Part shown: piece by piece, positions 46,155-58,146 of the stretch
Layout: the number at the start of each line of letters is the position of its first letter
Position numbering within the stretch: the first letter of the stretch is position 1
NCBI RefSeq assembly: GCF_019578655.1
Contig: NC_063258.1
Location: 6,617,283 to 6,681,282, forward strand
DNA: 64,000 nt
Reading direction: 5' to 3'
DNA from: Ricinus communis
Lineage: Eukaryota > Streptophyta > Magnoliopsida > Malpighiales > Euphorbiaceae
Notes under the pieces: generated by a model
What the model was told of the DNA's origin: nothing
Seen by the model: the letters and a program-made list of their open reading frames with translations, nothing else
The model's database searches: none
Program-made: the position numbers and the translations under genes

Positions 46155-49100
46155 AGAGGGTTGTTTTCTCATATTGACAAATTTACCACTTTTTTGGGGT
46201 TGTTTTCTCATGTTGAAAAGATATAACCCTCTTACGAGGTTGTTTTCTAATATTAACAAATATACTCCTCTTATGGGGTTGTTTTCTCATATTAAAAAAT
46301 ATACCACTTTTTTGGGTTGTTTTCTCATGTTGAAAGATATCACCCTCTTACAGGGTTGTTTTCTCATATTGATAAGTATACCACTTTTACGGGGTTGTTT
46401 TCTCATATTGATAAGTATACCACTTTTTTGGGGTTGTTTTCTCATGTTGAAAGATATACCCCTCTTACGGGGTTGTTTTCTCATATTAAAAGATATACCA
46501 CTTTCTTGGGGTTGTTTTGTAATATTGACAAATATATCCCTCTTACGGGGTTGTTTTCTCATATTGACTTTTTTGGGGTTGTTTTCTCATGTTGAAAGAC
46601 ATACCCCTCTTACGGGGTTGTTTTGTAATATTGACAAATATACCCCTCTTACAGGGTTGTTTTCTCATATTGACAAACATACCCCTCTTACGGGGTAGTT
46701 TTCTCATATTAACAAATATACCACTTTTTTGGGTTGTTCTCTCATGCTGAAAGATATACCCCTCTTACGGGGTTGTTTTATAATATTGACAAATATACCC
46801 CTCTTACGGGGTTGTTTTCTCATATTGACAAATATACCACTTTTTTGGGGTTATTTTCTCGTGTTGACATATATACCCCTCTAACGGGTTTGTTTTCTAA
46901 TATGAACAAATATACCCTTATTACGCAGTTGATTTCTAATATTAGTTGAAAGATATACCCCTCTTACGGGTTTATTTTCTCATATTGACAACTATAGCCC
47001 ATTTACGGGGTTGTTTTTTCATATTGATAAATATACCACTTTTTTTGGAGTTTTTTCTAAGTTGAAAGATATACCCCTCTTACGGGGTTATTTTATAATA
47101 TTGACAAATATACCCCTCTTACGGGGTTATTTTGTAATATTGAAAAATATACCCCTCTTACGGGGTTGTTTTCTCATATTAAAAAATATACCACTTTTTT
47201 GGGGTTGTTTTCTCATGTTGAAAGATATACCCCACTTACGGGGTTGTTCTCTAATATTGACAAATATACCCCTCTTACGGGGTTGTTTTCTAATATTAGT
47301 AAACATACCCCTCTTACCGGGTTATTTTCTCATATTGATAAATATACCCCTCTTACAGGGTTGTTTTCTCATATTGACAAATGTACCACTTTTTTGGGGT
47401 TGTTTTCTCATGTTGAAAAATATACCCCTCTTACGGGGTTGTTTTCTAATATTGATAAATATACCCCTCTTACGGGGTTGTTTTCTAATATTAGCAAATA
47501 TACCTCTCTTACGGGGTTGTTTTCTCATATTCACAAATATTCCCCTCTTACGGAGTTGTTTTCTCATATTGACAAATTTACCACTTTTTTGGGGTTGTTT
47601 TCTCATGTTGAAAAGATATAACCCTCTTACGAGGTTGTTTTCTAATATTAACAACTATACTCCTCTTACGGGGTTGTTTTCTCATATTAAAAAATATACC
47701 ACTTTTTTGGGTTGTTTTCTCATGTTGAAAGATATAACCCTCTTACAGGGTTGTTTTCTCATATTGATAAGTATACCACTTTTACGGGGTTGTTTTCTCA
47801 TATTGATAAGTATACCACTTTTTTAGGGTTGTTTTCTCATGTTGAAAGATATACCCCTCTTACGGGGTTGTTTTCTCATATTAAAAGATATACCACTTTC
47901 TTGGGGTTGTTTTGTAATATTGATAAATATATCCCTCTTACGGGGTTGTTTTCTCATATTGACTTTTTTGGGGTTGTTTTCTCATGTTGAAAGACATACC
48001 CCTCTTACGGGGTTGTTTTGTAATATTGACAAATATACCCCTCTTACAGGGTTGTTTTCTCATATTGACAAACATACCCCTCTTACGGGGTAGTTTTCTC
48101 ATATTAACAAATATACCACTTTTTTGGGTTGTTCTCTCATGCTGAAAGATATACCCCTCTTACGGGGTTGTTTTATAATATTGACAAATATACTCCTCTT
48201 ACGGGGTTGTTTTCTCATATTGACAAATATACCCCTCTTACGGGGTTGTTTTCTCATATTGACAAATATACCACTTTTTTGGGGTTATTTTCTCATGTTG
48301 ATAGATATACCCCTCTAACGGGTTTGTTTTCTAATATGGACAAATATACCCTTATTACGCGGTTGTTTTCTAATATTAGTTGAAAGATATACCCCTCTTA
48401 CGGGTTTGTTTTCTCATATTGACAACTATAGCCCATTTACGGGGTTGTTTTCTCATATTGATAAATATACCACTTTTTTTGAGTTTTTTTCTAAGTTGAA
48501 AGATATACCCCTCTTACGTTGTTATTTTATAATATTGACAAATATACCCCTCTTACGGGGTTGTTTTGTAATATTGAAAAATATATCCCTCTTACGGGGT
48601 TGTTTTCTCATATTGACAAATATACCACTTTTTTGGCTTTTTTTCTCATGTTGAAATATATACCCCTGTTACGGGGTTATTTTCTAATATTAGCAAATAT
48701 ACCCCGCTTACGGGGTTCTTTTCTAATATTGACAAACATACCCCTCTTACGGGGTTGTTTTCTCATATGGACAAATATACCATATTTTTGTAGTTGTTTT
48801 CTCATTTTGAAAAGATATACCCCTCTTACGGGGTTGTTTTATAATATTGACAAATACACCCCTCTTACGGGGTTGTTTTCTAATATTGATAAATATATCC
48901 CTCTTACGGGGTTGTTTTCTCATATTAAAAAATATACCACTTTTTTGGGGTTGTTTTCTCAAGTTGAAAGATATGTCCTCTTACGGGGTTATTTTCTCAT
49001 ATTAAAAAATATACTACTTTTTTGGGGTTGTTTTCTCAGGTGAAAGATATACCTCTCTTACAGGGTTGTTTCCTAATATTGAAAAAATTACCCCTCTTAC

Positions 49101-51058
49101 AGGGTTGTGTCTCATATTGATAAATATACCACTTTTTTGGGGTTGTTTTCTCATGTTGAAAGATATATCCCTCTTACACGGTTATTTTTTAATATTAGCG
49201 AATATACCCCTCTTACGAGACAATATAGCCCTCTTACAGGGTCGTTTTCTCATATTGACAAATTTACTATTTTTTTGAGTTATTTTCTCATGTTGAAAGA
49301 TATACCCCTCTTACGTGGTTATTTTCTAATATTGACAAATATACCCCTCTTACGGAGTTGTTTTCTCATATAAAAAAATATACCACTTTTTTAGGGTTGT
49401 TTTCTCATATTGAAGGATATACCCCTCTTACGGGGTTGTTTAGTAATATTGACAAATATACTCCTCTTACGGGGTTATTTTCCCTTATAAAAAAATATAC
49501 CACTTTTTTGGAGTTGTTTTCTCATGATTGACAGATATACCCCTCTAACGGGTTTATTTTCTAATATTGACAAATATACCCTTGTTACGCGGTTGTTTTC
49601 TTATATTAGTTGAAAGATATACCCCTCTTACGGGTTTGTTTTCTCATATTGATAAATATACCCTCTTCCGGGGTTGTTTTCTCTTATTGACGAATATACC
49701 ATTTTTTGGGGGTATTTTTCTAATACTAGCAAATATACCCCTCTTACGAGGTTGTTTTCTGATATTGAAAAATATACTCCTCTTACGGAGTTGTTTTCTC
49801 ATATTGATAAATAAACCACTATTTTGGGGTTGTTCTCTCGTGTTGAATAATATACCCCTCTTATGGGGGTTTTTTTCTAATATTGATAAATATACCCTGT
49901 TTACGAGATTGTTTTCTCATATTAAAAGATATACCACTTTTTTAGAGTTTTTTCTCATGTTGAAAGATATACCCCTCTAATGGGGTTATTTAGTAATATT
50001 GACAAATATACCCCTCTTACGGGGTTGTTTTCTTATATTGACAAATATACTATTTTTTTGGGGTTGTCTTCTCATGCTGAAAGATATACCCCTCTTACGG
50101 GGTTGTTTTCTAATATTGAAAAAAATACCGTTGTTACGCGGTTGTTTTCTAATATTAGATAATATTCCCCTCTTACGTGGTAGTTTTCTCATGTTGACAA
50201 ATATACCATTTTTTTGGCTGTTTTCTCATGTTGAAAGATATACCCCTTTTACGGGGTTATTTTCTAATATTGACAAATATACCCCTCTTAAGGGATCGCT
50301 TTCTCATATTAAAAAATATTCCACTTTTTTGGAGTTGTTTTCTCATGTTGAAAATATACCCCTCTTACGGGGTTCTTTTCTAATATTGACAAGTATACCC
50401 CTCTTACGGTGTTGTTTTCACATATTAAAAAAAATACCACTTTTTTGGGGTTGTTTTCTAATATTAGTAAATATAACCCTCTTACGGGGTTGATTTCTAA
50501 TGTTGACAAATATACCCCGCTTACGAGGTTGTTTTGTCATATTAAAAGATATGCCACTTTTTTGAGGTTGTTTTCTCATGTTGAAAGATATACCCCTCTT
50601 ACGGGGATGTTTTGTAATATTGACAAATATACCTCTTTTACGGGGTTGCTTTCTCATATTGACAAATATACCAGTTTGTTATGGTTGTTTTCTCTTATTG
50701 AAAGATATACCCCTCTTACGGGTTTGTTTCCTGATATTGACAAATATACCCCTCTTACGGGGTTGTTTTCTCATGTTGAAAGATATACCCCTTTTACGGG
50801 ATTGTTTTCTAATATTGACAAATATACCCCTCTTACGGGGTTGTTTTCTCATATTGACAAATATACCACTTTTTGGAGTTTTTTTCTCATGTTGAAAGAT
50901 ATACACGTCTTACGGAGTTGTTTTCTGTTATTGACAAATATACCCCTTCTACGGGGTTGTTTTCTCATATTGACAAATATATCCCTCTTATGGGGTTGTT
51001 TTCTCTTATTAAAAAATATATAACTTTTTTAGGGTTGTTTTCTCATATTGAGAGACAT
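46155..51058. repeat. Inverted central block of the minisatellite
   Basis: At 46148-46161 forward units (ACCCCGTAAGAGGG) switch head-on into reverse-complement units (TTGTTTTCTCATATTGAC). Inside the block, 46161 to about 47150 recurs at 47556 to about 48600 with near identity; the offset is 1395 and becomes 1434 after one extra 39-bp unit near 48215. Part of the same pattern appears again at 49520-49650. Confidence 0.85.
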
Positions 51059-51275
51059 ACCCAGAGAGGTATATTTGCTAATATTAGAAAACAACCCCGT
51101 AAGAGGGGTATATTTATCAATATTAGAAAACAACCCCGCAAGAGGGGTATATTTTCATCATATTGAGAGACATACCCAGAGAGGTATATTTGCTAATATT
51201 AGAAAACAACCCCGTAAGAGGGGTATATTTATCAATATTAGAAAACAACCCCGCAAGAGGGGTATATTTTTCAAC
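51040..51275. repeat. Direct duplication at the right orientation switch
   Basis: CATATTGAGAGACATACCCA then GAGAGGTATATTTGCTAATA begins near 51034 and again near 51158. Each is followed by the same two forward units (one with the rare CCCCGCAAGAGG variant). Confidence 0.85.
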
Positions 51276-51678
51276 ATGAGAAAACAACCCCAAAAAAGTG
51301 GTACATTTGTCAATATGAGAAAACAACCCTGTAAGAGGGGTATATTTATCAATATGAGAAAACAAACCGGTAAGAGGGGCATGTTTGCTAATATTAGAAA
51401 ATAACCCCGTAAGAGGGGTATATTTGTCAATATTAGAGAACAACCCCGTAAGAGGGGTATATCTTTCAACATGAGAAAACAACCCCGTAAGAGGTGTATA
51501 TCTTTCAATATGAGAAAACAACCCCAAAAAAGTGGTATATTTGTCAATTTGAGAAAACAACCCCGTAAGAGGGGTATATTTTGTTAATATAAGAAAACAA
51601 CCGCGTAAAAGGGGTATATTTGCTAATATTAGAAATCAACCGCGTAACAAGGGTATATTTGTCAATATTAGAAAATAA

Positions 51679-52884
51679 GGCGAAGGAAGAGGCAAAGGAG
51701 ATTCCATTGAGGGAATACCAGCCCAAAATTCCGTACCTTGCTAGATTAAAGTAGGTGCAAGTCGAGCAGCAGTTTGGTAAATTTATGGATATTTTTAAAC
51801 AATTGCATAATAAACTTACCTTTTGTTGAAGTTATTTCGCAGATGCCTAGGTATGCGAAGTTCTTAAAGGAGATTCTTAGCAATAAAAGGAAGTTTGAGG
51901 ACTTGGCATGCTAACGCTAAATGAGGAATGTTCGGCAATTTTCCAAAATAAGTTACCGGAAAAGCGACATGATCGAAGAAGTTTTACTATTCCTTGTGTT
52001 ATAGGTAACTTTTCTGTTAATGATGCTTTAGCTGATTTAGGGGCTAGCATTAATGTAATGTCGTACAGCCTGTTTGTAAAGCTGGGGTTGGGAGAGACCA
52101 AACCCACTAGGATGAGTACAAAATTAGCTGATAGATCTGCTAAGTATCCTTGGGGTATTGTAGAGAATGTGCTTGTAAAGTAAATAAATTTATATTTCCT
52201 GTTGATCTTGTGATCTTAGATATGGACAGTGAGAGTAGTATACCCTTAATTGTAGGTAGACCTTTTCTTGCAACATCTAGAGCAATGATAGATGTTTGTG
52301 ATGGAAAGTTAAAAACTTAGGGCAGAGGATGCGAATGTCACCTTTGACTTGCATAATTCCATAAGCTAGTCTTAAGATCATAATAATGTTGTGCATGTTG
52401 TTAATGTATTTGATGATGCTATTGAGACACAGTTGCAGGAAGTATTAGTTGAAGACCCTCTACAAGTCACTTTGACAAGGGGAGATGAGCATGAGCTGTC
52501 AAATGAGGAAGTGTTGGAGCAGCTTGAGTTTATGTTAGCAAACGAGCCAAGCAACAATACTTATGAGTTTGCTGTGATTGACAGGATAGGTGTGCAGAAG
52601 TTGAGCCATCACTTGAGGAACCGCTGGTTCTTGAATTGAAAGAGCTTCTACAGCATCTTGACTATGCACATATGAATAAGGATAATGGGTTGCCTGTCAT
52701 TCCAGTAGCAGACTTGACATCTGAAGCGAGGGAAATGACATTACCCTCTCAAAGGAAGTACCTAAAAGTGGTTGCTTGGAGGATTGCTAACATTCTAAGG
52801 ATCCATAACTTGGTAGTTCAATTGCAACATATGTCAAACCCGCACATGCAGGGAGTTATCACCGAGTCCAGCAAAATGACTTAA
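51679..52884 (+). pseudogene. Athila/Tat-like gypsy element A: gag C-terminus and protease
   Basis: The plus strand reads the gag end (KEIPLREYQP, FGKFMDIFKQL, SQMPRYAKFLKEIL), then the protease region in frame 51908-52183 (LNEECSAI, IPCVIGNFSVNDALADLGAS, PTRMSTKLADRS) and LIVGRPFLATSRAMIDV near 52245. 52391-52639 and 52636-52884 resemble the spacer before RT (LELKELLQHLDYA, DNGLPVIPVADLT, AWRIANI). RT, RNase H and integrase are absent: the sequence passes directly to a 3'-UTR-like region. In-frame stops at 51749 and near 52180-52315 confirm decay. Confidence 0.8.
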
Positions 52885-54660
52885 GAAACAAAAAGAAGCG
52901 TTTTTAGGAAGCATTCCAACTTCTATTTAGTTTTGGAACATTTTTTTAGTTTTAGTTTTCATATTTTATTTAATATTTATTTTCAGTTTCTATTATTTCT
53001 TTATTTTTCATTTCAGTTCCTGCTGAAGACCCATTGAATTTCCAGTCCACCAGCCTCAGCGGATGATCAGGGCAGTCCCCTAGATCTTCTTTTTATTTTT
53101 TGCATTGATTTACTTTATTTTTCATACATGTCATGTACCTAGATATTATTAATTTGCTTTATTTATTTGTACATCCATGCGGGGTACCCGCTTTGTTTTA
53201 CACTGAGGACAATGTGTTCTTCAAGTGTGGGGTGGGTGTGGGTAAACTGTATGTTCTCTTCTCTTTCCTATGACTTTTAGATGTGTCTGAAATTGCTATC
53301 ACTAGTGTTGTATATTGTTAGGATGTTAGGACCTATGTTCTTCATGTCGTTTAAGCTTAGTTTGTTCTTTTATAATTAATGATTTAATTCATAGACTTGT
53401 AATTGATTATCCCTCTCGATTTTTGTTCTTGGAAAGCAATTTCACTTTGTTCAATATATCACTTTGGCCGGGTTAAGCCGGTGCTGCTTGAGTTCTTTGC
53501 AAATTACTAGCTTTTATCTTTGAACTTTGATTATGTCAATTTCTTATACCATTTATATGATGATTCAATTGATAAGTTTGGGAACCAATTATAAATTTTA
53601 GCCACTTCAAACGTGAGTTTTTGAACCAAAATTTGAGCATCCATTGCAATTATGCTCATAATTTTTCTTGTTTGAGTGTGCGCTGTACTTAATTTATTCC
53701 TAGAACTTACTTTGTAATGCTTGTTGAGGTTACATGAATTTTTGAATACCATTAAATGATTTGGGCAACTTAGGATTCACCACATTTGGCCAAAAGCCTA
53801 CCTTTATTTCCATTAATCAGCCAGTTTTGAGCCTTAATCTTTTCTTCATGATTTACACTTATACACTACATTTATACCATTCTCTACATTTGTCTTTTCT
53901 TTCACCCCGTATGCTGGATAATTATGTGATATGCTTTTTCTTAATGGAATTATAGTGCCTAATTTTATTATAAATTCACTTAGTCCTTTTTAATCATTCT
54001 TTGATGCTCCCTTTAATCCAAATTGTATAATCATTCTCTTTGTTTGTTTCATTAGCCTGCTGTGGCATTTGAAAAAAAATAATTAAGTGTTTATTGTGCT
54101 TCTTTCTTAGTTCTTTTCTCTTTTGGATTCAATTCTCGGAGCATCCTTTACTTCAAATAAGGCTTAGTAAGTACTTTTGTTGATTTGACATTCAGTTCCT
54201 TGAGCATTCATTCTAAATAATTACATGATTTTCCAGTATACTTTACACTTCTATCCAAAGATTCTTACCTTTATCTTAGCCACATTACAATGCTTGTAAA
54301 GACCCTTTGATTTTGGTATTCATTTATTCGCAATAGCGAAAATGGGATTTAGAAGCAAGCTTATGGTAAACAGGTTTTGTGCAGCTGCATTGAGGGAATC
54401 CTTTTGTTTTACTTGTAAACACTTTGAGTGATTTGAGATATCCCTGTGAGGCAATGGTTCCTAGTCTTTAATGTTGAGTTTTTATATAAGTTGTACTTTG
54501 AGATGGTATTATCACAGTCCTTCTTTGAAGGTGTATGATTTGTTTAGCTACTTGAGTTTCATTCTTGATATGTTGAATAAGGTTAAGTTGTGAACCTTAG
54601 CATGGATTTTAAGGGGTGATTTTTGCTTGTATATGTATTGATTTATTGATTGCTTGAGGA
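52885..54660 (+). other. 3' untranslated region of gypsy element A
   Basis: No coding frame is supported. The text (GCGGGGTACCCGCTTTG, GAGGACAATGTG, CAAGTGTGGGGTGGG near 53180-53240) is typical of the long non-coding 3' region of Athila/Tat elements and continues to a polypurine tract. Confidence 0.5.
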
Positions 54661-54683
54661 CAAGCAAAAGCTTAAGTGTGGGG
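54661..54683 (+). other. Polypurine tract of gypsy element A
   Basis: AAGCTTAAGTGTGGGG directly precedes the LTR start TGATTTGATG. This is the plus-strand priming position in LTR elements. Confidence 0.6.
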
Positions 54684-56074
54684 TGATTTGATGTGCATTG
54701 TTTTACACATGTTTCTATGCCCAATTACTTGCGTTTTTTATGAATATTTATCTTGTTTTATGCTAGAATCACCTGTGTTTTGGTTCCTTTCATGTTTTAG
54801 GTGATCATTAATGAACATTATCAGTGTTTAAGGGCGATACGTGCAAAAACGGACTGGAATCCATCAAAATTGGACAAAGGTTCACATTTCAAGGTTGAGC
54901 ACGGCCTAGGTCAAGGCAGTGCTGATCAGCAAGGCCTGGACTCTAGCCATGCTGAACTATTGGCCTTTGATCTTCAAATTTGGCTTTTTGGCATGGCCTA
55001 GACTCAGCACGGGCTTGACCATGGCCATGCTGAATTAATTATATAGGTTGTCTCGCTTTGTTTTTAGGAGTTCGACATTCTTGACCTTAGAACTCATATA
55101 TGCACACGAGCCACCTCTTTCCAAAATTTGATGCTTGACTTTAGGAGACCATTTCACGCATTGAAGGATGGACTTCAGTGGTTCAAGCTTCGCATTGAAG
55201 ATCAAGAGTGGATTTTAAGGCATTCAAGAAGCAATTCAAGGTTCATTATTCAGACTTGGAGATAAAAGACTATTCATCTAATTTGAAGATGAAGGGTGTG
55301 CATGTTTCCAATTTTCTCTTCTATATCTGTTCTTTATTTTGTTTTATTCATTAACATGAGTAGCTAGAGCTGCTAAACCCATTGGGGTTCCTTTGTTTGT
55401 TGGATTGTACTTCATGTTTATGAGATTTTGATTATCAATTGTTGTATTCTTCTTGCTTTCAGTATTAATAAGATATTGCATTATTCATGAGACATTGTCA
55501 ATTGTGTTCTTTAGATTGCTTTCTGTAATTGAGAAATTCATTAAGTAATTGGAATTTTGAATAGCAAAAACTGGTTAATCATCACTTAGAGATAAAGGTA
55601 ATTAACTAGCCGGATTAAGAATTAACAATTCTTAATAGCAGTAGATTAATCTTAAAGCTAACCTAAAATTAATCGTTAGGAAGAAATTTCATCGTTTAGG
55701 TTCTTAGGTTTAGGAATTCAGTGTTCTCGAGAGGGAACTCGAATTCAATTTAGAATATGCTCACAGGTAATCATAATTGGTAATTAATCTAATTTCTACC
55801 TTTGTTAAAATCCAACTAGCTTAGTTCCCCCTTAGGTTTGGTTTCTTTCCTTGATTGTTTCATTAAACCTTTGCAGATTGCTTGGCATTTAGTTAATCAT
55901 TTAGCTTGCACCTAGTCATATATTAGTAACTTCTTTACTATTAGTTTAAGGTTAGATAACATAAGACGTTGGAGTATTTCTAGGCTCACCCTTTCCCGAG
56001 AATACGACCTTGATACTCGCCATTAGTGCTAGTCTGCATTGATAGGTTCATTGCCTTAAATTGTAGCTGTATCA
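54684..56074 (+). mobile_element. 3' LTR of gypsy element A
   Basis: Starts TGATTTGATGTGCATTG after the polypurine tract and ends GTAGCTGTATCA. Its start (TTTACACATGTTT), middle (CCTTTCATGTTTTAGGTG; CACGG/CATGCTGA motifs) and end (GCTAG..GATAGG..GCTGTATCA) correspond to the inverted LTR at 58147-59617. The exact start could be 54684 or 54689. An ORF at 54801-55001 inside is not a gene. Confidence 0.7.
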
Positions 56075-57984
56075 TTAGCCCATCAATTGCTAATTGTCAA
56101 ATCACCAATCACACAAGGGATAGTAAAACTCCCTGGATCACGCTTATTCTTTTGCAACTTATTCTGAAGTATAGCCGAACACTCCTCATTTAGTGTCATG
56201 ATCGCCAAGTCCTTTAACTTCCTCTTGTTGCTAAGGATTTGCTTTAAGAACTTCACTTACCTAGGCATCTGGGAGTTTGCTTTAACAAAAGATAAGTTAA
56301 TTCGTAGTTGTTTAAACAAGTCAAGAAACTTACCGAATCGTTGATCGACTTTCTCCTGCTTCAACCTGGCAGGATATGGGAACGGGGGTTGATATTCCCT
56401 CAAAGGACTCTTTTTCTTACCCTCTACCTTCTCTGGCTCCATCACTTGCTATCTCCATCTTTCCTATCCGAATCTACCTGCACAACATCATCATCATTAT
56501 AAATAGAGATAGAACTAGATAGTTGCTTACCTGATTGCAAAGTGATAGCCTTCACGTGCTCTCTTGGGTTGGAGTTTGTATTACTAGGCAAAACCTCTGG
56601 CTGCCTCTCAGTCATAATCTTAGAAACTTGGCATATTTGATTCTCCAAGTTCTTAATGGAGGCCTGTTGATTTCTAAGAGCTATGTTCGTCTGTTGGAAT
56701 CTGGTCTCTGAAGCGGACACAAACTTCATCATCAGCTCCTCTAAGTTAGGCTTTTTTTCTTGACTATGAGGAGACTGAGGTGGGAGAATAGATTGTTGCG
56801 GCTGCTGATGTAGTCGTTGAAACCCTAGTGCCCCTTGGTTCTTGTTGTTCCTCCATCGGAAGTTCAAATGGTTTCTCCATCTCGGATTATAGGTGTTGTT
56901 GTATGGGTTGTTCGGCTACCTAGCTTGACTCCCCACATAGTCCACCTGTTCATGGTTAGATGAGGAAGAGGAAGCAAACATACCTCCCAATATACAGTTA
57001 GTACTGTAATGTGGACCACCACAAAACTCATAGATTGCTTGAGCTGCTTGGACAGGCATCTAGAGTTAATCAAGTTTCTTAGATAATAATTCCATTTGAG
57101 CCGCCAAGGCTACAGTGGCATCCAACTGGTGTATACTCCCTTGACGTCCCATCCTACTCCTAGTAGTGTGCCATTGGTAATTGTTTGTGGCCATCTCCTC
57201 AATCAAGCTTTGGGCTTGCTCTGGTGTCTTGCTGCTCAAAGAACCACCTACAGCTGAATCTACCATCTGCTTAGTAGCCAAATTCAAACCATTATAAAAA
57301 GTTTGTACTTGTAACTGGATTGGTAGTCCATGATGTGGGCAACATCACAATAGGTCCTTGTATCTCTCCCAGGTGTCGTACATTGATTCATCATCAAACT
57401 GCACAAAAGAAGATATGTCACCTCTTTGCCAAAAGAAGATAGATGGAGGAAAGTACTTAACCAGAAATTTCTCTGCCAAAGAATCCCAAGTAGTGATAGT
57501 GTTTGGAGGTAGTGACTGTAGCCACCTCTTTGCTATATCCCTCAAAGAAAATGGAAACAAGCGGAGACGAATTGCATCGTCTGTTATCCTATTAATCTTG
57601 AAGGTATCACAAATTTCCAAAAAACTTGCTATATGCGCGTTAGGATCCTCATCTGGCAAGCCTCCAAACTGAACCATTTGATGCACCATCTAGATCACAT
57701 TAGGCTTTATTTCAAAATTATTAGCGGCAACAGCCGATCTCGTAATGCATGTTCGCATTCCCTCTAGTGATGGTTTCGTAAAATCATACATCGTCCGGTT
57801 ATTTTCATTATTGTCGTTAGTGTCTGCCATCTCTACTGTAATGTTTTTTTGATTCACTCTCGTGTGTGGCTTTTCCAACCTGAATCTATTCGTCATCTAT
57901 GTTCAATTGCTTCCTCAACTGCTTGAGGGATCGCTCTGGTTCTGGTAGAGGGTCTACTAGATCAGGGTTGGACCTCCTAGTCAT
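56075..57984 (-). pseudogene. Athila/Tat-like gypsy element B: gag and truncated protease
   Basis: ATG at 57984-57982 (MTRRSNPDLVDPLPEPERS). gag follows in several frames: 57689-57345 (DEDPNAHIASFLEICDTFK, FPFSLRDIAKRWLQSLP, WDSLAEKFLVKYFPP), 57287-57066 and 56867-56442 (Gln-rich linker, ITLQSGKQL), then PLREYQPPFPYPARL and the start of protease near 56200-56080. The protease homology ends at 56074, exactly where the LTR of element A ends. Stops and shifts make it non-functional. Gag packages element RNA in this family. Confidence 0.85.
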
Positions 57985-58124
57985 ACACGACCTCAAACAA
58001 CAAATAATCAACAACATAGATGAATAAGAGAATAAAATTGAACAAAAACAAACAAAGAATAAAGAATAAATGGCTAAATTAACAAGAACACACAGTTTAC
58101 AATATTTCTCAAAATAAAAAGTTC

Positions 58125-58140
58125 TCCTGCAACGGCGCCA
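58125..58140 (-). other. Primer-binding site of gypsy element B
   Basis: The minus strand just inside the LTR reads AGTTTTTGGCGCCGTTGCAG. TGGCGCCGTTGC is the primer-site motif typical of the Athila/Tat group. Confidence 0.8.
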
Positions 58141-58146
58141 AAAACT

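Larger units (their letters stand above)
39478..51678. repeat. 12.2-kb minisatellite of 39-bp units
   Basis: The unit is AGAAAACAACCCCGTAAGAG + GGGTATATTTGTCAATATT, 39 bases, repeated about 310 times with substitutions and a few small indels. Three recurrent variants differ in the middle: CCCGTAAGAGGGGTATATTT, the same with TATATCTTTCAACATG, and CCCAAAAAAGTGGTATATTT. The orientation is forward to about 46155, reversed to about 51058, then forward to 51678. There are no unique spacers, so it is not a CRISPR-type array. It ends directly in the gag/protease sequence of a gypsy element. Confidence 0.95.

Noticed and set aside
39478..51678. Dozens of long ORFs (up to 287 codons) in the 39-bp array on both strands
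   Set aside because: They exist in several frames at once because the unit is a multiple of three. Starts and stops fall at random unit variants, and there is no sign of codon-level constraint.
39478..51678. CRISPR-like array
   Set aside because: Units are contiguous with no unique spacers, they vary along their whole length, and the sequence is plant nuclear DNA.
53531..55001. Small ORFs in 53.5-55.0 kb
   Set aside because: They lie in the 3' UTR and LTR of gypsy element A and show no domain.
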